Positions 41,187 to 48,872 of a DNA stretch of 64,000 nt are shown piece after piece. Within the stretch, counting starts at the first letter, position 1. The number at the start of each line of letters is the position of its first letter. The translations under genes were made by a program, and so were the position numbers. Below the pieces are notes generated by a model. That model was given only the letters and a program-made list of their open reading frames with translations. It made no database searches and had not been told where the DNA came from. The DNA is from an uncultured Ruminiclostridium sp. (GTDB lineage Bacteria > Bacillota > Clostridia > Oscillospirales > Ruminococcaceae). The stretch is taken from assembly GCA_934490165.1 (NCBI GenBank), contig CAKSTB010000001.1, positions 186,001 through 250,000 on the forward strand, read 5' to 3'.

Positions 41187-42662
41187 TTATAAAATCAGGC
41201 ATATAAGTCCGTTACAGCCGTCATTGATAATTCTCTGTATAGCCTCCTGAAGCTTCGCCCTTGCGTCTGCGGGCATACGGCTGAGTTTGTTGTGAAGTCC
41301 CTCGTTTACAAGCTCGTGGAGCGACTTTCCGAAAATATTGCTCTCCCAGATCTTGGTCGGGTTTTCCTCAAACTCCCTGAGCAGGTATTTTACCAGATCC
41401 TCCGACTGCTTTTCGCTTCCGACGATCGGGTTTACTTCGGTATTGATATTGGCAAGCGTCATATGAATAGACGGTGCGGACGCTTTCAGACGGACGCCGA
41501 ACTTACCGCCCTGTTTTACTATCTCGGGCTCTTCAAGAGTAAGCTCCTCAGCTCCCGGCATTACTATGCCGTAGCCGGTAGCCCTTACTTCCTCAAGCGC
41601 GGTGCGTACCTTCTCGTACTCTTTCTTGATTTTCGCAAGCTCGATCATACACGGCATAAGGTCGCCCTCATCGGCAAGCTCAATGCCTGTGGTTTCACCG
41701 AGCACCTTGTAAAACAGATCCTGACCGAGATTTACCGTGATATATGCTGCACCCGTGCCGAGCTCGGCGTTATCCTTATTACAGCAGCTGATGCTTTCGC
41801 ACTGCCTTACCCTGTCGATAAATCCGTCTATATCGCCCATACAGCTTATATTCTCTGCCGCCTCACGGATTGAACCGAACACCTGCTTCTTGAGATAGTG
41901 ATCGTTATCGAGTGAAGCCAGCCATTTCGGCAGTCTTATGCCGATCTCTCTGACAGGAAAGCCCATAAGCACATCTGACAGCAATGCTTTTATGTCGTTC
42001 TCGGTGATATCGGGACAGCTGAGCGGCGTTACGGCACAGCCGTACTTTTCCGATAGCTTTTCCGCAAGCTCACGCGACTGCTCGGACTTTGGCTCTGTAC
42101 AGTTGAGCACCACGGTAAACGGCTTTTTTATGCCTTTCAGCTCATTTATCACGCGCTCTTCCGCCGCCTCGTATTCTTCCCTCGGGATATCCGTGATACT
42201 TCCGTCAGTCGTTACCACAAGTCCTATCGTGCTGTGCTCGGTAATTACCTTATGAGTTCCGACCTCAGCCGCCATATTGAACGGTACTTCTTCGTCAAAC
42301 CACGGGGTTTTCACCATTCGGGGCGCTTCGTTTTCGATATAGCCCTTTGCACCGGGCACGATATATCCCACACAGTCGATGAGCCGCACATTCATATTGA
42401 CGCTCTCATCGACCGTTATACTTACCGCTTCCTCGGGAACAAACTTCGGCTCGGTGGTCATTATGGTCTTGCCTGCCGCCGACTGAGGAAGCTCATCAAC
42501 TGCACGCTCCCTGCGGAACTCGTCTTCTATTGACGGCACTACCAGTGCATTCATAAACCGGCTTATGAATGTAGACTTTCCCGAACGCACAGGACCTACT
42601 ACTCCTATATAGATATTTCCGCCCGTTCGCTCGGAAATGTCCTTATAAATTGACTTTGGCAT
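41187..42662 (-). CDS. spoIVA: Stage IV sporulation protein A (spore coat ATPase)
   Basis: 491 aa. SpoIVA polymerises with ATP hydrolysis to form the basement layer of the spore coat on the forespore surface. Walker A is GPVRSGKSTFISRF (residues 24-37); RAVDELPQSAAGKTIMTTEP and IDCVGYIVPGAKGYIENEAP are diagnostic; the C-terminus SRMPADARAKLQEAIQRIIN is the localisation region. Full length. It follows the SipL-like gene by 55 bp and probably shares its sigma-E-type promoter (44292-44321). Confidence 0.97.
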   Translation of the reverse strand: MPKSIYKDISERTGGNIYIGVVGPVRSGKSTFISRFMNALVVPSIEDEFRRERAVDELPQSAAGKTIMTTEPKFVPEEAVSITVDESVNMNVRLIDCVGYIVPGAKGYIENEAPRMVKTPWFDEEVPFNMAAEVGTHKVITEHSTIGLVVTTDGSITDIPREEYEAAEERVINELKGIKKPFTVVLNCTEPKSEQSRELAEKLSEKYGCAVTPLSCPDITENDIKALLSDVLMGFPVREIGIRLPKWLASLDNDHYLKKQVFGSIREAAENISCMGDIDGFIDRVRQCESISCCNKDNAELGTGAAYITVNLGQDLFYKVLGETTGIELADEGDLMPCMIELAKIKKEYEKVRTALEEVRATGYGIVMPGAEELTLEEPEIVKQGGKFGVRLKASAPSIHMTLANINTEVNPIVGSEKQSEDLVKYLLREFEENPTKIWESNIFGKSLHELVNEGLHNKLSRMPADARAKLQEAIQRIINDGCNGLICLIL

Positions 42663-42717
42663 AATTTCTCCTTATCTGCTTGCATAATGCCTTATCTCCG
42701 CGCGGAAAACAAGGTGT

Positions 42718-44247
42718 TTAAACTATCGGTATCAGCAGAAGCCCCGACACTTTGCCGTCGGTAACTTCGTTCTCGGCTTCTATAGCCGCGGCAGATGTGT
42801 TATAGCGTTTTGCGATATTCCATACATCTTCATTCGCGTCCGCAAAATAAAGCTTCAGCATATACTCATCATCTTTCTTCTTACACTCGTTCTCGTTTAT
42901 CTCCGCCTGCTTTATTACCTGCGATGAGGAGCAGACATACATACTGCCCTGCATAAGCATAGAGCATCTGAGCTCGATGCCGTCATCGTTTATACTGTAG
43001 CTTACAGCCGATATACTGAGTACAGGCTGAATTACGCTGTCGACTGTGACTCCGCCGACCGATACGACTGCCTCAAACGGCAGGCTCTTCTCTGAGAATA
43101 CAGGCTCGTTGTCCTTTACAGCGGCAATATAACATATCAGCTTGCCGTTCACCGTAATATCGCCGTTATCGCCCGTCCTGCACATTATCTCCGTCACATC
43201 ACAGCTGACATCGATAACACTGTCGGGTATGCCGTTGTCGCATTCAATCATCTGCTTTGTGTTGAATGTCTGGCTTATGTAGCGGTGATCGGACTCCGTT
43301 TTAAGTGCCGCTGTTGTGAAACTGCACTCATAGCCTGTGGAATACATATCGGTAACAGGGTAAATATTTTCCTCGAGAGTTGCGGTTATCTGCGAGCCCA
43401 CGGTCATTTCACAGCCGAATACTCCTGCGGTAACATCATCTGCGGATTTTACCGAAAGGTTGCACGACAGCACCCTGAACTGCGCATAGCAGGTATGCTT
43501 TTCGTCAACGCCCTGCATATCGACTATCTGACTGAGCGGGATCTCTGCCTCCATAGTCTGTAGCATACTGCCGCCATCATTCTGAACAAGATACAGTGCT
43601 TTGAGCTGTGCCACGCCCTTTAGCACCACTTTATCGGCGATTATCTTACAGTCGTTCACCACCGCCGCGGCGTCACAGCTGACTACTGCCTTGATACTGC
43701 CGTCAACTCCCGACACTCCGATATCCTCGCGGACTACGAACTGCTTTCCCGCGGTAAGCTTTCTTGTACAGCAGACCTTGTTCTTTCTTGTCTGCACAAG
43801 ACCGCCCTCCATATCGGTTATTATCTCAAACGGTGTGATACAGCTTACCTTTATCTTGAAGCTCACCGCTCCTCTGACATCGATACGTCTGCCCGAAACG
43901 GCACGACAGGTGCAGTAGTCGACCTTAGGCTCTATGGTGACCGTACCGTTGTCAGCCGCCTTTGGCAGGTCGACCGTCTTTGAATAGCTGTAGCGGTGCT
44001 CAATGCACTCCATACCGCCGCCCTCGCTGAGGTAGAGCGCGGTTATGCAGATAACGCCGTCACATATCAGTTTATCTCCGGAAATATTGTAGGATACTAT
44101 CCCCGGACGCAATGTACATCTTAATATCTTGAAGATATCGGGATAATAATCCGGCAGAACGTAATCAAACTCAACGCCCTGCTCCGCCTGTCCGTCATAT
44201 ACCACTTCCGTGACAAATACAGGCTCTTTCTTTACAGAAAAGTCCAT
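42718..44247 (-). CDS. sipL: SipL-like spore coat assembly protein (DUF3794 repeats + LysM)
   Basis: 509 aa. Two DUF3794-type beta-rich domains (near 20-150 and 165-290, with YPDIFKILRCTLRP at the start of the first) and a C-terminal LysM domain (about 463-508, YFADANEDVWNIAKRYNTSA). This is the architecture of Clostridioides SipL, which binds SpoIVA through its LysM domain and replaces SpoVID in clostridia. The adjacent spoIVA gene strongly supports the assignment. AGGAGG precedes the ATG. Confidence 0.87.
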   Translation of the reverse strand: MDFSVKKEPVFVTEVVYDGQAEQGVEFDYVLPDYYPDIFKILRCTLRPGIVSYNISGDKLICDGVICITALYLSEGGGMECIEHRYSYSKTVDLPKAADNGTVTIEPKVDYCTCRAVSGRRIDVRGAVSFKIKVSCITPFEIITDMEGGLVQTRKNKVCCTRKLTAGKQFVVREDIGVSGVDGSIKAVVSCDAAAVVNDCKIIADKVVLKGVAQLKALYLVQNDGGSMLQTMEAEIPLSQIVDMQGVDEKHTCYAQFRVLSCNLSVKSADDVTAGVFGCEMTVGSQITATLEENIYPVTDMYSTGYECSFTTAALKTESDHRYISQTFNTKQMIECDNGIPDSVIDVSCDVTEIMCRTGDNGDITVNGKLICYIAAVKDNEPVFSEKSLPFEAVVSVGGVTVDSVIQPVLSISAVSYSINDDGIELRCSMLMQGSMYVCSSSQVIKQAEINENECKKKDDEYMLKLYFADANEDVWNIAKRYNTSAAAIEAENEVTDGKVSGLLLIPIV

Positions 44248-44291
44248 ATGATCCTCCTTTAGCTGTTTCCCCTCTTTGTGGGTCTTAACTC

Positions 44292-44321
44292 AATATATGT
44301 GATGGTGGGACATAATATTAC
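44292..44321 (-). promoter_or_regulatory. sigma-E-type sporulation promoter of sipL-spoIVA
   Basis: On the minus strand GTAATATT (44314-44321), 14-base spacer, CATATATT (44292-44299). This fits the sigma-E consensus (KMATATT, 13-15 bases, CATACAnT) with one mismatch in the -10 core, about 45 bases before the sipL start. Confidence 0.65.
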
Positions 44322-44454
44322 AGTTTGTCAGGGAGGAAAAAGAAAAAGCCGTACCGAAACTCACAGCCACTCACTGTAAATAAGCACAAACGCTCCGAAG
44401 CTGTCTTAGTTTGAAATCCGGGGTTGCCTACACTGTCAAACAAAAAGCTTAAGA

Positions 44455-44497
44455 CAATACCGCACAAAATCCGATAAATGGTCTTTGTGCGGTATTG
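44455..44497. other. Strong unexplained hairpin
   Basis: 14-bp perfect stem CAATACCGCACAAA / TTTGTGCGGTATTG (44455-44468 with 44484-44497) with a 15-base loop. It is 27 bases beyond the cyclophilin terminator on the minus strand; a TTTTT lies about 15 bases past it, so it may be a back-up terminator. Confidence 0.5.
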
Positions 44498-44523
44498 CCT
44501 TAAAATTACCCCTTTGTTTTCAA

Positions 44524-44554
44524 TGAAAAAAATACCGCTCACGCGGAGCGGTAT
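44524..44554 (-). terminator. Terminator of the cyclophilin lipoprotein gene
   Basis: 9-bp stem ATACCGCTC / GAGCGGTAT (44532-44540 with 44546-44554) followed by TTTTTTT on the minus strand. Confidence 0.9.
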
Positions 44555-44560
44555 CTGATA

Positions 44561-45403
44561 TTATTCGTAATCCTTGATCTCTACTTTTTCAATAACTATT
44601 TCAGTCTTTGGCTTACTTACTTCATCGCCGCCCATAGCATCGTTTGCCACTACTTCAACAGCCGATATCTTGTCAAGCACATCAAAGCCGTCAACTGTCT
44701 GACCGAATACGGTATAGTTTCCGTCAAGAGAGGGTGTACCGCCGACTTCCTTGTACTTAGCCTTTGTAGCGTCATCCATATTCTCAATGAACTGCTTTAA
44801 ATTTCTGTAGTAGTTTGCCTGGAACATATAGTAGGTGTATTCCTGCGAATCCTTGTCGTACTGCTTTGCATAATCCTCATATCCCTGTATGTTGTTGTCA
44901 ATCCTTGCTGTGCTGAAATTATCATAATCCTGAGATTTTTTGTTATTTACAATATAGAACTCTGTAGAATTTTTGCCCATTGCATTTGCATAACATAAAG
45001 CGCCGTAGAAATGTCGCATATTGTAGTTGGTTTCGATGCCGAAGTTCTCAACGTCCGTCTTACCTGTAAAATCCTTACCGCCCTGTGCCATAAAGTCTGC
45101 TACTACTCTGTGGAATGTCTTTCCGTTATAGTATCCGCTGTTTGCAAGGTCGATAAAGTTCTGTGTACCTTTCGGCGCGGCATCAGGATATAACTTGATA
45201 GTGATATCGCCGTAATCCTTTATTGTCATTACAGCGTACTTATCGCCCTTTTCAAGCTTTACATCACCGATGTTGCCTGTTAAGCTTGCAGATGGGTCAA
45301 CGGACGTATTTCCGGACGTTGCGCTGTCACCGGAACAACCGGCAACCATTGTTATCATTGCTGCGGTACATAAAATACCCGCTAATATTTTTTTTAACAT
45401 CAT
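44561..45403 (-). CDS. Cyclophilin-type peptidyl-prolyl isomerase lipoprotein
   Basis: 280 aa. Signal peptide with lipobox MVAGC (Cys23), Ser/Thr linker, then a cyclophilin domain (about 50-278): FHRVVADFMAQGGKDFTGKT holds the active-site Arg and Gln, GALCYANAMGKNSTEFYIVN replaces the usual GSQFFI strand, and VFGQTVDGFDVLDKISAVEV is typical. An insert of about 50 residues (YEDYAKQYDKDSQEYTYYMF) lies before the last strand. It would speed proline isomerisation in exported proteins at the membrane surface. Confidence 0.92.
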   Translation of the reverse strand: MMLKKILAGILCTAAMITMVAGCSGDSATSGNTSVDPSASLTGNIGDVKLEKGDKYAVMTIKDYGDITIKLYPDAAPKGTQNFIDLANSGYYNGKTFHRVVADFMAQGGKDFTGKTDVENFGIETNYNMRHFYGALCYANAMGKNSTEFYIVNNKKSQDYDNFSTARIDNNIQGYEDYAKQYDKDSQEYTYYMFQANYYRNLKQFIENMDDATKAKYKEVGGTPSLDGNYTVFGQTVDGFDVLDKISAVEVVANDAMGGDEVSKPKTEIVIEKVEIKDYE

Positions 45404-45433
45404 AAACTCCTTTGCTTACATAAACTATCCATT

Positions 45434-45462
45434 ATTTTACCACAATGCAAAGGAAAAATCAA
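45434..45462 (-). promoter_or_regulatory. sigma-A promoter of the cyclophilin gene
   Basis: On the minus strand TTGATT (45457-45462), 17-base spacer, TAAAAT (45434-45439). Confidence 0.65.
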
Positions 45463-45503
45463 TCAGTTTCAGATAATTTTCAGAATAAACAGCGCTTTAC
45501 ATA

Positions 45504-45529
45504 CAAAAAGGCTCGTCCGAAGACGAGCC
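45504..45529 (-). terminator. Terminator of gap
   Basis: 8-bp stem GGCTCGTC / GACGAGCC with a 4-base loop (45510-45529), followed by TTTTTGT on the minus strand. Confidence 0.9.
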
Positions 45530-45551
45530 ATAATGTATCAAGGGTTACTGA

Positions 45552-46586
45552 TTATATTTCAGCGAAGTACTTGATTGTTCTTACCATCTGTGATGTGTAA
45601 GAGTTCTCGTTGTCATACCAAGAAACAACCTGAACTTCGTACAGATCATCAGCGATCTTAGCTACCATTGTCTGTGTAGCATCGAAGAGTGAACCGTATC
45701 TCATACCGATAACATCAGATGAAACGATAGCATCTTCATTGTAACCGAAAGACTCAGAAGCAGCAGCCTTCATAGCAGCGTTGATGCCTTCCTTAGTTAC
45801 GTCTGCACCCTTAACAACAGCTGTAAGGATTGTTGTAGAACCTGTGGGAACAGGAACTCTCTGTGCAGAACCGATAAGCTTGCCGTTCAGCTCAGGGATA
45901 ACAAGGCCGATAGCCTTAGCAGCACCTGTTGAGTTAGGAACGATGTTAGCAGCACCTGCTCTTGCTCTTCTGAGGTCACCCTTTCTGTGAGGACCGTCGA
46001 GGATCATCTGGTCGCCTGTGTAAGCGTGGATTGTGCTCATGATACCGCTCTGGATAGGAGCATAATCGTTAAGAGCCTTAGCCATAGGAGCGAGGCAGTT
46101 TGTTGTGCAAGATGCAGCAGAGATGATCTTGTCATCAGCTGTAAGTGTCTTTTCGTTTACGCTGTAAACGATTGTGGGCAGATCGTTGCCTGCGGGAGCA
46201 GAAATAACAACCTTCTTAGCACCTGCATCGATGTGAGCCTGTGACTTTTCCTTTGAGCAGTAGAAACCTGTGCATTCGAGAACTACGTCAACACCGATCT
46301 CACCCCAGGGAAGCTCATTAGCCTTAGCCATAGCATAGATCTTAAGTGTCTTGCCGTCAACTGTGATTGTGCCTGCTTCGTCATCAGCAGTAACTGTGTG
46401 AAGGTTCTCACCTATCTTACCACAGTAACCGCCCTGTGCTGTATCATACTTTAAAAGCTGAGCGAGCATTGAGGGCTTTGTAAGGTCGTTGATTGCAACT
46501 ACCTCATAACCTTCTGCGCCGAACATCTGTCTGAAAGCAAGACGTCCGATACGGCCGAAACCGTTAATAGCAACTTTAACTGACAT
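45552..46586 (-). CDS. gap: Glyceraldehyde-3-phosphate dehydrogenase
   Basis: 344 aa glycolytic enzyme (GAP + NAD + Pi to 1,3-bisphosphoglycerate). NAD-binding KVAINGFGRIGRLAFRQM at residues 4-21, catalytic SAASCTTNCLAP (Cys about 160), and WYDNENSYTSQMVRTI at the C-terminus. The start is the ATG at 46586 after AGGAGG; the frame is open 15 codons further. Monocistronic, with its own promoter and a Rex-like dyad just upstream. Codon choice is strongly biased (for example GCA/GCT and frequent GTT), as expected for a highly expressed gene. Confidence 0.98.
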   Translation of the reverse strand: MSVKVAINGFGRIGRLAFRQMFGAEGYEVVAINDLTKPSMLAQLLKYDTAQGGYCGKIGENLHTVTADDEAGTITVDGKTLKIYAMAKANELPWGEIGVDVVLECTGFYCSKEKSQAHIDAGAKKVVISAPAGNDLPTIVYSVNEKTLTADDKIISAASCTTNCLAPMAKALNDYAPIQSGIMSTIHAYTGDQMILDGPHRKGDLRRARAGAANIVPNSTGAAKAIGLVIPELNGKLIGSAQRVPVPTGSTTILTAVVKGADVTKEGINAAMKAAASESFGYNEDAIVSSDVIGMRYGSLFDATQTMVAKIADDLYEVQVVSWYDNENSYTSQMVRTIKYFAEI

Positions 46587-46657
46587 TGGAATATTCCTCC
46601 TAAAAATTTTGTGAATTTTTCGCAGGCGCAAAGCGTCCGCTAAATTTCTACTATTCT

Positions 46658-46686
46658 ATTATACAAAATTTTTCTTGCATTATCAA
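46658..46686 (-). promoter_or_regulatory. sigma-A promoter of gap
   Basis: On the minus strand TTGATA (46681-46686), 17-base spacer, TATAAT (46658-46663). Confidence 0.85.
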
Positions 46687-46691
46687 GTGGT

Positions 46692-46709
46692 TTGATAATT
46701 TTTTATCAA
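46692..46709 (-). promoter_or_regulatory. Rex-like dyad upstream of gap
   Basis: TTGATAA-N4-TTATCAA, an 18-bp perfect dyad five bases upstream of the gap -35. It has the same 7-4-7 layout as the clostridial Rex operator TTGTTAA-N4-TTAACAA and differs at one position per half-site. Confidence 0.4.
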
Positions 46710-46805
46710 AAAAAGAAAGTGAATTATTCCCGACTTTTAAAATAGTTATTTGTGCAATATACACAAAACGCTTGAATTGTGTAAGATTTTCTGTTATTAT
46801 AGATA

Positions 46806-47020
46806 TATAAATTCGGTTTTTTGAAAAAGTCTGTTTTTTCAAAAAAAGTGCTTATTCTCAATCCCTATCCCCAAACCCCTTTCCCCTGGTGAAAGGCTGT
46901 GTATGCTTGGTTGGCTCTGCATCGTGCAGAGCCTCTGTGCATACACGCCCGGCATCCGTGCCGGGGCTATATTACTGGGGCTGCCGCCCTCACCCCGCTT
47001 GGGGCTACGCCCCAAACCCC
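46806..47020 (+). repeat. Tandem noncoding repeat, unit 1
   Basis: 215-bp unit repeated at 47056-47270 with only a few base differences; the offset is 250 bp. It contains hairpins GGCTCTGCA/TGCAGAGCC, CCCGGCA/TGCCGGG and TTGGGGC/GCCCCAA, the first nested in GTGTATGC/GCATACAC. No conserved ORF. Confidence 0.9.
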
Positions 47021-47055
47021 ATTTTCAAAAATTATATAGGTTTTTCGACAGTCTG

Positions 47056-47270
47056 TATAAATTCGGTTTTTTGAAAAAGTCTGTTTTTTCAAAAAAAGTG
47101 CTTATTCTCAATCCCTATTCCCAAACCCCTTTCCCCGGGTGAAAGGCTGTGTATGCTTGGTTGGCTCTGCATCGTGCAGAGCCTCTGTGCATGCACGCCC
47201 GGCATCCGTGCCGGGGCTATATTACTGGGGCTGCCGCCCTCACCCCGCTTGGGGCTACGCCCCAAACCCC
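47056..47270 (+). repeat. Tandem noncoding repeat, unit 2
   Basis: Second unit of the 215-bp repeat. The change from GCATACAC to GCATGCAC in the outer stem turns an A-T pair into a G-T pair, which keeps RNA pairing. It ends 34 bp before the HAD fusion gene; the apparent ORF running through it is a chance extension. Confidence 0.9.
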
Positions 47271-47304
47271 GCTGAGATATATAAATTGTAATTGGAGAAA
47301 TGAA

Positions 47305-48870
47305 ATGAAACTGTATCTTACCGACCTTGACGGAACTCTTCTTGACCATAAAGCCGAAATCGGGCGAATGACAGAAGCTATGATGAATATGCTTATCGAC
47401 AACGACATTGCCGTAAGCTATGCTACGGCTCGCTCTGTTCATTCGGCAGAGCCGAAGGTAAACTGTATAAATTTCAGACTGCCTGTAATCACACACAACG
47501 GTGCATTTATCATCGACCCGATTACAAAAGAGCGCTTGGTAACTCACTTTTTCAGCGAAGAATCAAAAACGTTCCTGAAAAACTTTTTCTGTGAACATAA
47601 AGAATCGGTACTTGTCTATTCGGTCATTGATAATTACGAGCGTGTCAGCTATCTTGAAGAAAGGCTGAACAAAGGAACGGTGCGCTATCTCAAGGACAGA
47701 GCCGGAGATAAGCGTATGTACCGTGCCGGTGACTATGAAGAGCTTTTTGACGGCGACATATATTATATAACTTTAATTGAGCCGATAACCTCTCCCGAGG
47801 AGCTTGACTGCTGTTTTTACAACAAGAACGGATTTTCAAGAAACTATCAGCCTGATACATACGATACAAGTGAATACTGGTATGAGATATACCGTGACGA
47901 TGTATCCAAAGCAAACGCCGCACTCAAGCTTAAAGAAATGCTCGGTGCAGACGAGCTTATAGTGTTCGGTGACAATACAAACGATATCTCTATGTTCTCG
48001 GTCGCCGACAGGTGCTATGCGGTATCCAATGCTACCGAACAGCTGAGAGAAATCGCAACAGGAGTTATCCGCTCAAACGAACAAAGCGGCGTGCCTGTGT
48101 TCATTCAAAACGACAACTGCACGGTATGGCAATATAACAAACAGCCGTTACACGCTTTGCCCGATAATGCGCGTTTCAGTGCCTGCACCGCCACAGCAGA
48201 CAGCGGTGACGGAGTTGGAATACTCAACGAAAAGCAGATACACGCAACGCTTAAAAGCTACTTTGCCTCTTCCCTGTTCGACAAGGAGATAAAGATAGGC
48301 AGCTACTTTGCCGACCTTGTTACCGAGAACGGCATATTTGAGATACAGACGGCTAATTTCAAATACCTTGTACCAAAGCTCAATACTTTTCTCAAAGCTT
48401 CTCACGTCACGGTTGTATACCCATATCATAAAAAAAGCCGTCTTAATTACATTGACAGATCCACCGGTGAAATTCTTAAAAGCGGAAGAACAGTCACCAC
48501 AAGCGATATGAGCGATTTCTTCATCGAACTTTACAGAATAAAACAGTATCTCAGCGATCCCAACCTCACGATCTGCATTGCAGATATTGCGGTAGAAAAC
48601 CTGAGATACTGCGCTAAAGATATGAAACGCAGGAAGTCGGACAGAAAGATTACCGTTCCGACTTCCCTGCTACAGCTTACCTATCTCGAGGACAGCGACA
48701 GCTACAGATGCTTTATCCCCGAGGGCTTACCCGAAACGTTTACGCTCAAAGAATTTAAAAAGCGTATGCGTTCCGGTGATGCCTCTATAGCAATAAGAAT
48801 ATTGCTGTATGTCGGTGTAATTGACTATGCCGGTAAGCGCGGCAACGAATATCTCTACAGGATCACATAA
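47305..48870 (+). CDS. HAD-IIB hydrolase fused to a nuclease-like domain
   Basis: 521 aa. Residues 1-265 are a Cof-type HAD phosphatase: nucleophile Asp7 in YLTDLDGTLLD, and motif IV VFGDNTNDISMF near 221-232. After a 40-residue bridge, residues 305-521 form a second domain: LNEKQIHATLKSYF, then IGSYFADLVTENGIFEIQT (Asp337, Glu346, Gln348), then FKYLVPKLNTFL and a winged-helix-like end. The D...ExQ spacing suggests a PD-(D/E)XK-type fold; this is inference. In relatives this domain is, to my memory, a free-standing protein. ATG at 47305 follows TTGGAG. The gene ends 2 bp from the convergent ABC gene. Confidence 0.85.
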   Translation: MKLYLTDLDGTLLDHKAEIGRMTEAMMNMLIDNDIAVSYATARSVHSAEPKVNCINFRLPVITHNGAFIIDPITKERLVTHFFSEESKTFLKNFFCEHKESVLVYSVIDNYERVSYLEERLNKGTVRYLKDRAGDKRMYRAGDYEELFDGDIYYITLIEPITSPEELDCCFYNKNGFSRNYQPDTYDTSEYWYEIYRDDVSKANAALKLKEMLGADELIVFGDNTNDISMFSVADRCYAVSNATEQLREIATGVIRSNEQSGVPVFIQNDNCTVWQYNKQPLHALPDNARFSACTATADSGDGVGILNEKQIHATLKSYFASSLFDKEIKIGSYFADLVTENGIFEIQTANFKYLVPKLNTFLKASHVTVVYPYHKKSRLNYIDRSTGEILKSGRTVTTSDMSDFFIELYRIKQYLSDPNLTICIADIAVENLRYCAKDMKRRKSDRKITVPTSLLQLTYLEDSDSYRCFIPEGLPETFTLKEFKKRMRSGDASIAIRILLYVGVIDYAGKRGNEYLYRIT

Positions 48871-48872
48871 TA

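Larger units (their letters stand above)
44248..44560. other. Intergenic region between sipL and the cyclophilin gene
   Basis: Holds the sigma-E-like promoter at 44292-44321, a 14-bp unexplained hairpin at 44455-44497 and the cyclophilin terminator at 44524-44554. No gene is supported. Confidence 0.65.

Noticed and set aside
44318..44542. 74-codon minus-strand ORF
   Set aside because: Crosses the hairpin and the sigma-E-like promoter and has no ribosome binding site.
46749..46767. TTTGTG-N7-CACAAA dyad as a Rex or CRP-type site
   Set aside because: Spacing is one base off the Rex form and it lies far upstream of the gap promoter; the closer 18-bp dyad is a better candidate.
46806..47270. 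Possible CRISPR array
   Set aside because: Only two units of 215 bp without short spacers, and no cas genes in the window.
46889..47304. ORFs through the 215-bp tandem repeat, including an N-terminal extension of the HAD gene
   Set aside because: They come from low-complexity hairpin DNA; the ribosome binding site and conserved HAD start are at 47305.
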